A stretch of 38,599 bases of DNA from a virus. This document shows positions 1 through 7,077 of this stretch, piece by piece. The DNA is taken from positions 1 through 38,599 of IMG/VR virus record IMGVR_UViG_3300010391_000195; one strand, given 5' to 3'. The notes under the pieces were generated by a model. That model did no database searches and had not been told where the DNA came from. It saw only the letters and a program-made list of their open reading frames with translations. The translations under genes were made by a program, and so were the position numbers. Positions within the stretch are counted from its first letter, which is position 1. Each line of letters starts with the position of its first letter.

Positions 1-965
1 GTAATGGCCTTGATCTTCTTGATGCCGAGCTTCACGCAACGCTCGTCGTGAACGAAAACGACATTGGCGGGCCAGCGGCCTTTGGCCGAGCCGCCTCGAA
101 CGCCCGGCGTCGCGGCAAAGTCCGTTGCGCCGTTGCCGTTGTAACGCTTGTCCTTGGACGCTTCGCCGTCGCGTGAGCCGCCTTGCCCTACTCCGATGCG
201 GCATTGGTCGATATTAAGAGCGCCGGTGCCGTATTTTAAGACGTTGGCAGCGACAGTTCCACACCCAAGGGGCTTGCGGCAAACCGTCCAAAACTCAATG
301 GCTGGTTTAAGCGCGGTCCCGAGTTCAGGTCGTCCGATGTCGGACATGGATTTGCTTTTCGGATACCCCGTGCCGAACACATGGCCGATTGCCGTGCGAA
401 TTTCTAGCCCGCTGTCTTCCAGAGCGCAAACCAACCGATGATGCGTGCGGTCGCCGCCAGCCGAAATCAAAAAAGCACCCGGCTTGAGGACGCGCATCGC
501 TTCACGCGCCCATGCTTCGCACCATTTTTGGTACGTCATCATGTGCTTGACGTACCCGCTGGCGGTCATGCCTTCGGGAGCGTTGCCGCTGTTTTCCACG
601 CGTCGCTTGCCCATCGGTTTCCAGTCGGGCGTTTCGCATTTGCATTTTTTCTTTCCGCGCTCGCGGCCCTTACACGTCGCGCACGTCGGATTGCCTGCGC
701 CGAATCTGCTCGTGGCGTAATAGCTCGGCCACGGCGTATCGCGCTGGCCGATGCCGGGGCTGGAAAAGCCAGCTTTGGATTCCCAGCGTTTTGCGGCCTT
801 GAACGAATCCCAAATTTCTCCCATGAACTCCAAGCCAAACGGAGGATCGCAAATGATAGCGTGGACGGAGTTATCTGGCATTGAACGCAACGTCTCTATG
901 ACGTCGCCGCAAATAACAGCGGATCGCTTAACTCCACTAAGAACGGCGGCAATGTTTTCCTCCAT
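1..965 (-). CDS. DNA methyltransferase (N4-cytosine/N6-adenine type), 3' end beyond window
   Basis: S-adenosylmethionine-dependent DNA base methyltransferase; about 321 codons are visible and the C-terminus lies off the left edge. Near the N-terminus it reads VICGDVIETL..., then the catalytic motif DPPFGLEFMG, followed by a Cys-rich insert (CATCKGRERGKKKCKC), the AMRVLKPGAFLI strand and FGTGYPKSKSM. The early DPPF, with the cofactor-binding FxGxG motif expected near the missing end, fits the permuted beta-class phage/restriction methyltransferases. The start is the ATG at 965, preceded by GGAGGTGATT, an almost full-length anti-16S match. It is the last visible gene of the left minus-strand operon, 18 bp after the ART-like gene. 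Likely role: protecting phage DNA from host restriction; the target base and site cannot be read. Confidence 0.85.
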   Translation of the reverse strand, partial: MEENIAAVLSGVKRSAVICGDVIETLRSMPDNSVHAIICDPPFGLEFMGEIWDSFKAAKRWESKAGFSSPGIGQRDTPWPSYYATSRFGAGNPTCATCKGRERGKKKCKCETPDWKPMGKRRVENSGNAPEGMTASGYVKHMMTYQKWCEAWAREAMRVLKPGAFLISAGGDRTHHRLVCALEDSGLEIRTAIGHVFGTGYPKSKSMSDIGRPELGTALKPAIEFWTVCRKPLGCGTVAANVLKYGTGALNIDQCRIGVGQGGSRDGEASKDKRYNGNGATDFAATPGVRGGSAKGRWPANVVFVHDERCVKLGIKKIKAI

Positions 966-983
966 ACGTCTTGAATCACCTCC

Positions 984-1520
984 TCACGACAGCAAAAAAC
1001 AACCGTAATCGACTACGGCTTCTTCGGGATCGTAGACAACGACATCTGTTTCATAGTCGTCATGTATGACAATCCCGTCGATGCCTTCGGCAAGAAGCCC
1101 CTCGCGCCATGCGACGGCAGCGGTCATACGGGCTACGTCTACGCCGCGCATCGTGTTGCCGAACGTAGTCGTCAAAAAGTCAAATATCTTCTTGCCCGGC
1201 GACCCTTTTAGAAACGGGTGTTTTCCTCTGGCGTCGATCCACAAGGCGTTTTCGAGTTCGATCTTGGCCTTAACGATCATAAATTTCTTTCCTTGGCGGC
1301 GGGCGACTGATTTCGCCCCCGATAAGCTCGTCGTGAAATACATCCCAGCGCCGTAGCTGCCAAGATCGTGAACGTCGATGGCGTGCATAGTCGGCAATTA
1401 CAACACCCCTGCGCCAATGCGCTCCCATGAATCAGCCGTAATGATGCCGTGAAACAACGTCCCGCGATAGGGCTCGATAAAAGCCCCCAAACTTTCAAGC
1501 AGTTGCGGCAGAAGTTTCAT
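984..1520 (-). pseudogene. ADP-ribosyltransferase-like protein interrupted by in-frame TAA
   Basis: A 178-residue reading frame containing one in-frame TAA at 1398-1400 (codon 41). Before the stop it reads ...PYRGTLFHGIITADSWERI..., resembling the ART first-strand H-G motif. After it come YGAGMYFTTSLSGAKSVA (the G-x-YFT-S block) and DGIVIHDDYETDVVVYDPEEAV, the typical C-terminal strand pair of phage MuF-type/toxin ARTs. Neither half alone would be a complete fold. The ATG at 1520 overlaps the upstream stop (ATGA), which supports it as the true start, and the C-terminal part would need a TTG at 1397 to be made separately. It could be a dead gene, a readthrough gene or an assembly error. ART membership is inferred from motifs. 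Confidence 0.6.
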
Positions 1521-1747
1521 AACGGATTTTTCAGCCGATACATGACCGTCTTGGAAATCGTTTTGCGGCGTTCGCCCTTGAAGCACGAGGGCGTCGTGCA
1601 GTAACGTCCCCAACCGCCGTCGTCTGGAAACCAGCGGGACCATTGATGCGGGTGCCGCCGAATAGTCCCGACTCGCGTGACCGACGGCATGACCTGACCG
1701 GCTTTCCAGCCAGTTAGGGGCTTGCTCTTGCGAATGGGCATCACCAT
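1517..1747 (-). CDS. small conserved-type phage protein, unknown
   Basis: A 76-residue basic protein with one Cys pair (RYCTTPSCFKGERRKTI), perhaps half a zinc knuckle. The family was not recognised. The ATG at 1747 overlaps the preceding stop; a second ATG two codons in forms a TGATG junction and may be the real start. Its own stop forms an ATGA overlap with the ART-like gene, so it is translationally coupled on both sides. Confidence 0.6.
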   Translation of the reverse strand: MVMPIRKSKPLTGWKAGQVMPSVTRVGTIRRHPHQWSRWFPDDGGWGRYCTTPSCFKGERRKTISKTVMYRLKNPL

Positions 1748-2139
1748 TGGGTTTCTCGGAATTTTACAAGTTTCTCGTAACCGGGAATGTCCTTGGCAAG
1801 CGCCCGAGACAAATACGGCCTCATGTTATTGCCGAGCTTGAGCCGCGAGTAAAGCCGGTGCTTGTATTTCACCAGTTCTGTTACGAGGTCAATCGAGAAA
1901 CGCCTTCCAGCCGCCACGAGCTTGACGGCCTCTTTTTTAATCAGCGCGTAATACTCCGGGTGCGTGGCGATCCATTCTTCGGTCGCGCGCCGCAGATTTT
2001 CTTTGTCGGCCATCTTCCAATTCGGCACGTCAACCGGATCGACAAACGCGGGCTCGGCAATCCTGTTGGCCGTGGTTTTCGCAACGATGTGTGGATCGAA
2101 TTTTGGCATCGAGCTTGTCACGTCAAACGCCAATCTCAT
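1741..2139 (-). CDS. conserved phage protein of unknown function (NNMRPYLSRAL motif)
   Basis: About 132 residues, mostly helical. The C-terminal half reads ...EEWIATHPEYYALIKKEAVKLVAAGRRFSIDLVTEL..., followed by NNMRPYLSRALAKDIPGY. I recognise this as a conserved small phage protein in which an N-N-x-R-x-x-L-x-R pattern precedes a short P-x-L/Y tail; no activity is known to me. The start at 2139 overlaps the upstream gene by 17 bp; an alternative ATG at 2109 lies 14 nt after the upstream stop and gives MPKFDPHIV. Confidence 0.7.
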   Translation of the reverse strand: MRLAFDVTSSMPKFDPHIVAKTTANRIAEPAFVDPVDVPNWKMADKENLRRATEEWIATHPEYYALIKKEAVKLVAAGRRFSIDLVTELVKYKHRLYSRLKLGNNMRPYLSRALAKDIPGYEKLVKFRETQW

Positions 2140-2395
2140 ATCGGAGAAACCATTCCTGATACATAACCCGTTCGTCTCCGTCCAACGGCTCGTATCCACG
2201 CAAGAAAAGTCCGTCCGCATGAGCTTCAAACTCCATCACGCGAAGCTCGCCGAGAATTCGCGCCCCGCGTAGAGGCCCGCTAAAGACAATAGCGCGGCGA
2301 TCTTTGTCTATGTCAAGGACGGTTCCCGCAATCCCATCGGGACTCGGAATTCCCACGCCCGTTTTACTTCGCAAGCGATAGAAAATGTAGATCAT
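2123..2395 (-). CDS. hypothetical protein
   Basis: 90 residues, predicted mainly beta: MIYIFYRLRS, then GVGIPSPDGIAGTVLDIDKD, RRAIVFSGPLRGARILGEL and MEFEAHADGLFLRGYEPL. Function not recognised. The ATG overlaps the upstream stop in the ATGA style, so it is part of the same operon. Confidence 0.65.
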   Translation of the reverse strand: MIYIFYRLRSKTGVGIPSPDGIAGTVLDIDKDRRAIVFSGPLRGARILGELRVMEFEAHADGLFLRGYEPLDGDERVMYQEWFLRYEIGV

Positions 2396-2628
2396 GTCGC
2401 CGCCTCGTTGGTCTTAACCCCCGACATTTCAGCGCGCAACCGCTCGATGGCGCGTTCGGGAACCATGTGGCCCTTGTTGCGATGCTCCAACAGGTGATAC
2501 AGAATCTCACCGCGCGAAGCCGTCGTGAAGTCTTCCTCGTTTGTCGCCATCGGGCAAATCTGGCAGATAAACTCTTTTCCGGTGTGATACAGATACACGT
2601 CTCCTTCGGACCAACGGGCGTAGCTCAT
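2392..2628 (-). CDS. small phage protein with CxxC and EHRxxGHxVPE motif
   Basis: 78 residues. MSYARWSEGDVYLYHT precedes a C-Q-I-C pair, then LYHLLEHRNKGHMVPERAIERLRAEM. Small phage proteins of this design (a Cys pair, then LxEHxxxGHxVPxxxxxRL) are widespread and uncharacterised; the Cys and His residues could bind zinc. The start has a clear AAGGAG SD eight bases upstream. It is the first gene after the hairpin-rich leader at 2640-2822. Confidence 0.75.
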   Translation of the reverse strand: MSYARWSEGDVYLYHTGKEFICQICPMATNEEDFTTASRGEILYHLLEHRNKGHMVPERAIERLRAEMSGVKTNEAAT

Positions 2629-2645
2629 GCGGACTCCTTAATTAA

Positions 2646-2715
2646 TTAAAACCCCGCCCGGTGACATTTTTGAGAGACGGCTGAACAGGGGATGCTCATG
2701 CCACACCGGGCGGGG
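2646..2715 (-). promoter_or_regulatory. leader stem-loop with T-run before the SD (attenuator-like)
   Basis: Two perfect 12-bp arms, 2652-2663 and 2704-2715 (minus strand CCCCGCCCGGTG ... CACCGGGCGGGG), enclose a 40-nt loop. The 3' arm is followed at once by TTTTAATTAATTAAGGAG, so the T-run abuts the SD of the gene starting at 2628. This is the layout of an intrinsic terminator or attenuator inside a leader. A 17-codon ATG reading frame (2646-2699) starts in the loop and ends TTT TAA across the 3' arm; it could be a leader peptide, but its own SD is weak. Confidence 0.45.
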
Positions 2716-2721
2716 AAATTT

Positions 2722-2756
2722 CAAAAAGAGGGCGGCTGTTGCCGTACAGCCGCCCT
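2722..2756 (-). terminator. rho-independent terminator
   Basis: A perfect 11-bp hairpin (AGGGCGGCTGT at 2729-2739 pairing with 2746-2756, six-base loop) is followed on the minus strand by CTTTTTG. It lies 67 bp downstream of the stop of the gene ending at 2823. A weaker CCGGAG/CTCCGG stem sits between them. Confidence 0.75.
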
Positions 2757-2822
2757 GCGAGACGAGGGGCGACCCCGGAGTTGCTGTGGGCTCCGGTTCG
2801 CCATTGGAGAGAGGGGAAAAAA

Positions 2823-3131
2823 TCATGCGTCGGTCCTTTTTGTTTTGGCGATGGCGGCGCGAGCCCGCTTGACGTCGCCCGCGAGGATTTTACCGGACCC
2901 GACCCCGAGCCCCCCGAGGTCCAAAATAACAAAATCGTCCGGTGCGTCCGAACTCACGGAAATATCTGAAAGCGGGCGAAGCGCCGCGAGCAAGTCCGAC
3001 GCGGCGGCAAACAGATACGCCTCGTCGATGTCCGGCACCGACGCGGCGGGACGATTTCCGCACATGACAAGATGCGCGGACCCCTGCGGAAAGTCGATTC
3101 CGTTTTCGACGACTTTATACGAAACCATCAT
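2823..3131 (-). CDS. small conserved phage protein (YLFAAASDLLAAL motif)
   Basis: 102 residues. It contains DEAYLFAAASDLLAALRPL and a C-terminal GDVKRARAAIAKTK, the pattern of many small phage proteins that carry an 'A-A-A-x-D-L-L-x-A-L' helix followed by 'R-A-x-A-A-I-A-K'. No function is known. The ATG overlaps the NADAR stop (ATGATGG). Confidence 0.7.
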   Translation of the reverse strand: MMVSYKVVENGIDFPQGSAHLVMCGNRPAASVPDIDEAYLFAAASDLLAALRPLSDISVSSDAPDDFVILDLGGLGVGSGKILAGDVKRARAAIAKTKRTDA

Positions 3132-3619
3132 GATGCGGACTCCGAAATCGTCGTGCGCTTGGTCTTGGGCTTGGGCGTCATAAGCTCCGTTCGCACCCGC
3201 ATCAGGATTTTTCCAAGATGATTCAGGCCGACGCCGTTACAGACGCCCCAAAACGAATCGCCCCACCTGTTGTTTTCGATCAGCGTCGCCGGATGCGTTG
3301 AGAGCAATCCCGCTTTCATGCTCAAGTGTTCGGTGAATTTCTGGCGCACCAGTTCGAGCATGACGTCGAGTTTGATCGCGTCCCACTCAGGCCGGAGCAT
3401 GAGTTTCTTGCCGAGCCGCTTGGCCTCGCCGGGCGTCTTAGCCGACCAGATTTCAAACCGTTGCGACTTGTCAAGCGTCTTGGCCGCCTGATAGGCCGCC
3501 TCAACGGTTTTGTAAACCACGCCGTCGTAAATAACTTTGGCGGGGTAGAAATTGCTCAAAAAGCGATACCTGCCGCTGAACGATCTGACGGCGGCGGACA
3601 TTCTGGGCATGGTCGGCAT
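3128..3619 (-). CDS. NADAR family protein (YbiA-like)
   Basis: 163 residues covering a complete NADAR domain. FSGRYRFLSNFYPAKV, then YDGVVYKTVEAAYQAAKT (the E-x-x-Y-Q-A-x-K signature), and near the end NRWGDSFWGVCNGVGLNHLGKILMRVR are the family hallmarks. NADAR proteins are N-glycosidases or ADP-ribosyl hydrolases acting on riboflavin-pathway intermediates or on ADP-ribosylated guanine in DNA. The start at 3619 is chosen for its AAAGGAT SD; an in-frame ATG at 3640 would overlap the upstream stop and lacks a good SD. Its position in the operon with an ART-like and a macro-like gene suggests ADP-ribose chemistry. Confidence 0.88.
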   Translation of the reverse strand: MPTMPRMSAAVRSFSGRYRFLSNFYPAKVIYDGVVYKTVEAAYQAAKTLDKSQRFEIWSAKTPGEAKRLGKKLMLRPEWDAIKLDVMLELVRQKFTEHLSMKAGLLSTHPATLIENNRWGDSFWGVCNGVGLNHLGKILMRVRTELMTPKPKTKRTTISESAS

Positions 3620-3632
3620 TATAAATCCTTTG

Positions 3633-5678
3633 TTATCCAAGGTCGAGTCCTCCGGTATCTGCTGGGCCTAAATTTTCGGCGAGCGGGTCGTAGCCCGGCT
3701 CGTCGTTGTCCTGAGACGCTTCGGGCATGACAGGCGGCTGACCCACCGGCGGGGGGCCTTCGGGCATCAGCGGCTTATCGCCTCCGATGTATTTTCTCGC
3801 CCGCTGAATCAAGCTCACGGCGTCGTTTTTACGGACGTGCTGTTCTTCGCGTACCCGAGCGACAAGCTGGTCCATCGGGGCCGAAGGGTCTTGACGCAGG
3901 ACATTCATGGTCTGAAGGACTTTTTCGGTTTCCTGATCGAAGTCCTTGAAGCGCAAGCTCGCGCGGTCAAGTTCCATCGTAAACGGCATCGGTTCTTCGG
4001 CTTCACGCAGTTCAAAGCCGAACCTAACGTATTTTTTGCCCGCGACGGTTTCTCGGCGCTGGCACAAAATATAAGTAGACCCCCATCCGGCCAAGACGCT
4101 TGAGCCCCGGAGCATCTGCGCGCCCTGACGCGGGGCACCGTCGCCCGACGGTTTGTTAAAATGATGCACGAGAATCACCGTTGAAAGCCCGGCGGCTTTG
4201 GCAATATCGTCAAGCGATTTCAAGAACCACGACATCGCCTGCGCGTCGTTCTCGTTGGAAAAATGGTATCGATTCAGCGGATCGATGACCAGCACGTCGA
4301 TTTTCTTGGCCCGTAGCGACCGGATCATGGCCTCTTGAATGTCCCGTTTGGTGATGTTAAAGGCGATATGCTGATACCAGAAATATTCGCCGAGCGTGTT
4401 CCAGTCGATGCCCATAGAATTTGCGATTAGCTCGATGCGGCCCTTGAGCGTGGACTCGCCCGTCTCCGAGGTGCAGATCAAGACGCGACACCGGCGTTGC
4501 ACGGGAAAACGCCTCAGCCACTTGCCGTCGGTCTTGCCCGTGGCAAGCAAAAAGGCCAGTTCCAACTCCACGAGGGATTTGCCGACTTTGGGCTCGCCGC
4601 CGATGACCACTAGAGAGGACAGCGGAATCAAAGGCCGCACCAGCCATTGCACGGGCGGCACGTCGATCAGCCGCGTGATCGGAAAAATCACAAGTTCGTT
4701 GCCCTTGACTATCGAGCGGTTAATTTCCCCGTCGGCGGCGACGCGCCCCGCCGAGAGCGTCTTACGCATATAATTTTCGAGGTTGCCCTTTTTGGCTTCT
4801 TCGAGGGCCTTCTCGCTGATGGCGTATTTGTCGTCGCCGAAGATCGTTTTAATTTGTTCTTCGGTGAAGCCCGCCACGAACAGGTCGCGCATGACGCGAA
4901 AATCAATCGTGGATCGGTCCACGGGACTGCCATCGGTCGGGGCCGGGGCTTCGGCGTAGCCGTTCAGGACGATGTTATAAAGCTCCCAGTTTTCTTTAAT
5001 CAGCCGCTTCATGGCTTCGTCCAGCGGCAACGCCGACGGGGCTTGACCCTCGGGGATTTCCGCGTCTACCGCAAGACGTTCATACCGGACAGTCCCGTCG
5101 AGATACACCAGTTCGCTCTTATGGCCGTCGGGACTTTTCCAGTTGATCGTGCCGGGGAGCCGGAAGACCCGTGCGGGGTCTGATACGCTGTCGCCGCCCA
5201 AGACGCGCTCGACGGTTTCGCACATGAGCTTGACTTCGGTTGGCTGAAGCGGTTTTTGCAAAAACCAATGGGCCTGCGCGTGGCCCGGCGTGCCCGACAG
5301 GATCACCGCGCTCGGCGGCGGCGTGAAAGTTTTCAGGCGTTCCTCGGCGTCGGCGCGGTCGATGTCGACCCACACGTCTTGGCCCTCCCCGACGTGTTCG
5401 TTACGCCCCGCGCCGCGCTCGGCCTTGGTGGCTCGCGGGCAGACGCCGAAGTAGCAGTCGTAGCCCTCTTTGTTAAAATGCTGGACGCGCACGGCGAAGT
5501 GGTCGAAGGTCTGTTCGAGCTTCTCGACCATGATAAATTCGCTGTGAACGCCCCTGCCGCCTTCCATCGTTTCGCGGCGGATAAATCTGAACTCGACCCA
5601 TCCGTGCGGCGAGCAGTTGCGAAAAATCTCCAGCAGGAGACTTTGGGCACTACGAAGCGGGTGGCTTTCCAGCAACAT
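3633..5678 (-). CDS. PrimPol-helicase (AEP primase fused to RepA-like RecA-fold ATPase)
   Basis: 681 residues with two enzymatic modules. Residues 75-215 resemble an archaeo-eukaryotic primase/RepB-type primase: VWVDID at 102-107 carries the metal-binding acidic pair, followed by LSGTPGHAQAHWFLQKPL and DPARVFRLPGTINWK. Residues 340-600 are a RepA/AAA_25-type ATPase with Walker A GGEPKVGKS (360-368), Walker B VLVIDPL (462-468) and a VILVHHFNKPSG sensor. The C-terminus (620-681) is a Pro/Asp-rich tail. The likely job is priming and unwinding at the phage origin, with the RepL-like initiator encoded just upstream. The ATG at 5678 has a GGGGGA SD and overlaps the upstream gene by 29 bp. Confidence 0.88.
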   Translation of the reverse strand: MLLESHPLRSAQSLLLEIFRNCSPHGWVEFRFIRRETMEGGRGVHSEFIMVEKLEQTFDHFAVRVQHFNKEGYDCYFGVCPRATKAERGAGRNEHVGEGQDVWVDIDRADAEERLKTFTPPPSAVILSGTPGHAQAHWFLQKPLQPTEVKLMCETVERVLGGDSVSDPARVFRLPGTINWKSPDGHKSELVYLDGTVRYERLAVDAEIPEGQAPSALPLDEAMKRLIKENWELYNIVLNGYAEAPAPTDGSPVDRSTIDFRVMRDLFVAGFTEEQIKTIFGDDKYAISEKALEEAKKGNLENYMRKTLSAGRVAADGEINRSIVKGNELVIFPITRLIDVPPVQWLVRPLIPLSSLVVIGGEPKVGKSLVELELAFLLATGKTDGKWLRRFPVQRRCRVLICTSETGESTLKGRIELIANSMGIDWNTLGEYFWYQHIAFNITKRDIQEAMIRSLRAKKIDVLVIDPLNRYHFSNENDAQAMSWFLKSLDDIAKAAGLSTVILVHHFNKPSGDGAPRQGAQMLRGSSVLAGWGSTYILCQRRETVAGKKYVRFGFELREAEEPMPFTMELDRASLRFKDFDQETEKVLQTMNVLRQDPSAPMDQLVARVREEQHVRKNDAVSLIQRARKYIGGDKPLMPEGPPPVGQPPVMPEASQDNDEPGYDPLAENLGPADTGGLDLG

Positions 5679-6084
5679 CGGTTTCCCCCGTGTCAGTTGC
5701 CGCCCGACGCATCGCCCAAAGGGGCGAGGCGGCGAACGCGGCGTTCAAATCTAAATGTTCCTCGAAGACGATCTTCTCGGGCGCGACGGCTTTGACGACC
5801 CCGTAAAACCTGAACTGGACTTCGGCCCTGTAGCCCTTGTCGTTAAAGCCGTACTGGGCGACGCGAAATTCTATGACCTCGCCGATCTTGAGGTTGCTCG
5901 GGACTTTGAAGTAATCGCCGCTTTTAGGCCAGAACCAGCGGCCATAATCATACCCCTGACCTGTAGGATAGGGGCTTACCGTCGCGCCCCAACTTTTGTG
6001 GCCGTACTTGCCGACGGGATTTCGGACGAAGCCCTTGAGGTCCGTGGGAAGCTCGAAGCAAAATTTAGTCGTATCGTCGGCCAC
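5650..6084 (-). CDS. hypothetical protein between initiator and primase
   Basis: 144 residues starting VADDTTKFCFEL. It is rich in aromatic beta-strand segments (GYDYGRWFWPKSGDYFKVP, VIEFRVAQYGFNDKGYRAEVQFRFYGVV), suggesting a beta-barrel or OB-like fold. Family not recognised. A GTG start at 6084 is preferred because GGAGG lies eight bases upstream; the longer ATG reading would overlap the initiator gene by over 50 bp. Its position between initiator and PrimPol suggests a replication accessory role, by context only. Confidence 0.7.
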   Translation of the reverse strand: MADDTTKFCFELPTDLKGFVRNPVGKYGHKSWGATVSPYPTGQGYDYGRWFWPKSGDYFKVPSNLKIGEVIEFRVAQYGFNDKGYRAEVQFRFYGVVKAVAPEKIVFEEHLDLNAAFAASPLWAMRRAATDTGETDVAGKPPAS

Positions 6085-6538
6085 GCGGCGGTCCTCCCTC
6101 TTTGCGCTTGTCGGCAAATTCCTTTTCGCGGGTCGCTAACATATTGACCCAAAAAACCGCACGACCGGAAATTTTGTGCATCAAGCCGATGTCCTTTGTG
6201 ACGCGCTTGAAGATATGATTCGGCGCGTCCCACACGCGGTAGGTGCTTTTATTAACCCGCGACAGAAACCCCATCGCCACGAGCTTCTTTCTGGCTCGCC
6301 ACGCCGCCTGACGGGAGACGTGAAGGGCGTCAGCGAGCGACGTCGTTGAAATCTTCGACAGGTAATGCTCGTTCTGCAAATGCCGCTGGACCATGAGGAC
6401 GCCGACGGCCACGGGGTCTTTCCACCCCAAAAGTTGCATGATGACCAGATCGGCAAGGGCGCGCTTGCGGTCGTAGAAGACGAGATTTTTATTGCGGCCT
6501 TTGTGGGGCTGGCGCGGAATCGACGGCAATACAGGCAT
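6065..6538 (-). CDS. RepL-like winged-helix replication initiator
   Basis: 157 residues. The centre (about 25-110) reads VIMQLLGWKDPVAVGVLMVQRHL, then STTSLADALHVSRQAAWRARKKLVAMGFL and STYRVWDAPNHIFKRV. This is a winged-helix DNA-binding domain with the 'Y-x-h-N/D-P-x-x-I-F' wing typical of plasmid RepL-type initiators. It sits directly upstream of the PrimPol-helicase and downstream of a 400-bp non-coding region containing a 45-bp double palindrome, which fits an initiator next to its origin. It could instead be only a transcription regulator. The ATG at 6538 has no strong SD. Confidence 0.6.
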   Translation of the reverse strand: MPVLPSIPRQPHKGRNKNLVFYDRKRALADLVIMQLLGWKDPVAVGVLMVQRHLQNEHYLSKISTTSLADALHVSRQAAWRARKKLVAMGFLSRVNKSTYRVWDAPNHIFKRVTKDIGLMHKISGRAVFWVNMLATREKEFADKRKEGGPPRGRRYD

Positions 6539-6559
6539 GAAAAGGGCTCGCTTTCGGGG

Positions 6560-6635
6560 GGAAATAAAAAGACCCCGTGCGTGTGGAGTCCGTCGATCTT
6601 TCCACGGCTTGCGCCGCTCGTCGGGCGCACGGGGG
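6560..6635 (-). promoter_or_regulatory. leader stem-loop with T-run before the initiator gene (attenuator-like)
   Basis: Nine-base arms CCCCGTGCG (6574-6582) and CGCACGGGG (6627-6635) pair and enclose smaller stems (GTGGA/TCCAC and GCGCC/GGCGC). On the minus strand the 3' arm is followed by TCTTTTTATTT, then the initiator start about 35 bases on. This could terminate or attenuate transcription entering the initiator gene, like the leader stem-loop at 2646-2715. Confidence 0.4.
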
Positions 6636-6672
6636 TAATGGCGATAGTACGATCACGGGCTCCACGGAGCAA

Positions 6673-6702
6673 GAGATTATTTGTGTCCACGGCCATCGTC
6701 AA
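6673..6702 (-). promoter_or_regulatory. candidate sigma70-type promoter for the initiator operon
   Basis: On the minus strand TTGACG is followed after 17 bases by TAATCT. A second overlapping candidate is TTGCTC, 17 bases, TACTAT (6672 to 6645). Either would place the leader stem-loop at 6560-6635 in the transcript ahead of the RepL-like gene. The -10 boxes match only 3-4 of 6 bases, so this is tentative. Confidence 0.3.
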
Positions 6703-6869
6703 GTCCTTCGGCGATTTCTCGAACAAAAAGTTCTGGCGCGCACGGCTGAACCACGGCAAGCGGCTGTTTTTCTCCACGACGGCAGATGCGCTAGTTGTGC
6801 TAAAGTGCCAGAAAATACATAAAGTTTGGGTCCATATTTCTGTCGGGTGAAAAACTCCACCTTCCTCAC

Positions 6870-6914
6870 AAACGGTTAAGCTGGCTTAACGTGGTTAAGC
6901 TGGCTTAACCGTTT
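6870..6914. repeat. 45-bp double palindrome (two 17-bp direct repeats, each palindromic)
   Basis: GGTTAAGCTGGCTTAAC occurs twice, separated by GT. Each copy contains the palindromic arms GTTAAGC and GCTTAAC around a TG spacer. The pair is flanked by AAAC and CGTTT so that the entire 45 bp is palindromic apart from the two TG spacers and the 3-bp centre. This suggests two adjacent dimeric protein-binding sites or an origin/operator cruciform. It lies upstream of the RepL-like initiator. Confidence 0.8.
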
Positions 6915-6938
6915 ACCTGTGCGTTCATATACAAATCC

Positions 6939-7073
6939 CTATTCTTGTTGATATGTGATTTCTGTCCCTCGGAAACACGGGAACAAAAGGGTATTCAGGA
7001 ACAAGTCTTGCTCTCGTGGAGGACTTAACGGCAACGCGCTTTGTCGCACTTCTTTCATGCCGTATCTGCTCAT
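6939..7073 (-). CDS. possible 44-residue small protein
   Basis: A short reading frame (MSRYGMKEVRQSALPL...) begins 4 bp after the metallophosphoesterase stop, with an AGGAG ten bases upstream, and ends in TAG at 6939. It may be a genuine translated small ORF at the end of this sub-operon. No family is recognised and composition alone does not prove coding. Confidence 0.3.
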   Translation of the reverse strand: MSRYGMKEVRQSALPLSPPREQDLFLNTLLFPCFRGTEITYQQE

Positions 7074-7077
7074 GCTG

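Larger units (their letters stand above)
6539..6938. other. 400-bp non-coding regulatory/origin-like region
   Basis: No convincing gene lies between the initiator start and the small ORF ending at 6939. The region contains, in minus-strand transcription order: the 45-bp palindromic repeat (6870-6914), AT-richer DNA, candidate promoter elements (6645-6702), and a leader stem-loop with a T-run (6560-6635). It lies beside the RepL-like initiator and PrimPol, as expected for a replication origin and/or the control region of the replication operon. Confidence 0.5.

Noticed and set aside
4647-5183. Long plus-strand ORFs antisense to the PrimPol-helicase (also in the helicase and ligase regions)
   Set aside because: They are shadows typical of GC-rich genes: no SD, no recognisable motifs, opposite to well-supported genes.
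6181-6777. 198-aa minus-strand ORF overlapping the initiator
   Set aside because: It runs out of frame across the RepL-like gene, which has clear winged-helix motifs; only a promoter or leader is likely in its upstream half.
6870-6914. Protelomerase (hairpin telomere) target site
   Set aside because: The palindrome is suggestive, but no protelomerase/tyrosine recombinase gene is in the window and its tandem-repeat nature fits operator or origin sites better.
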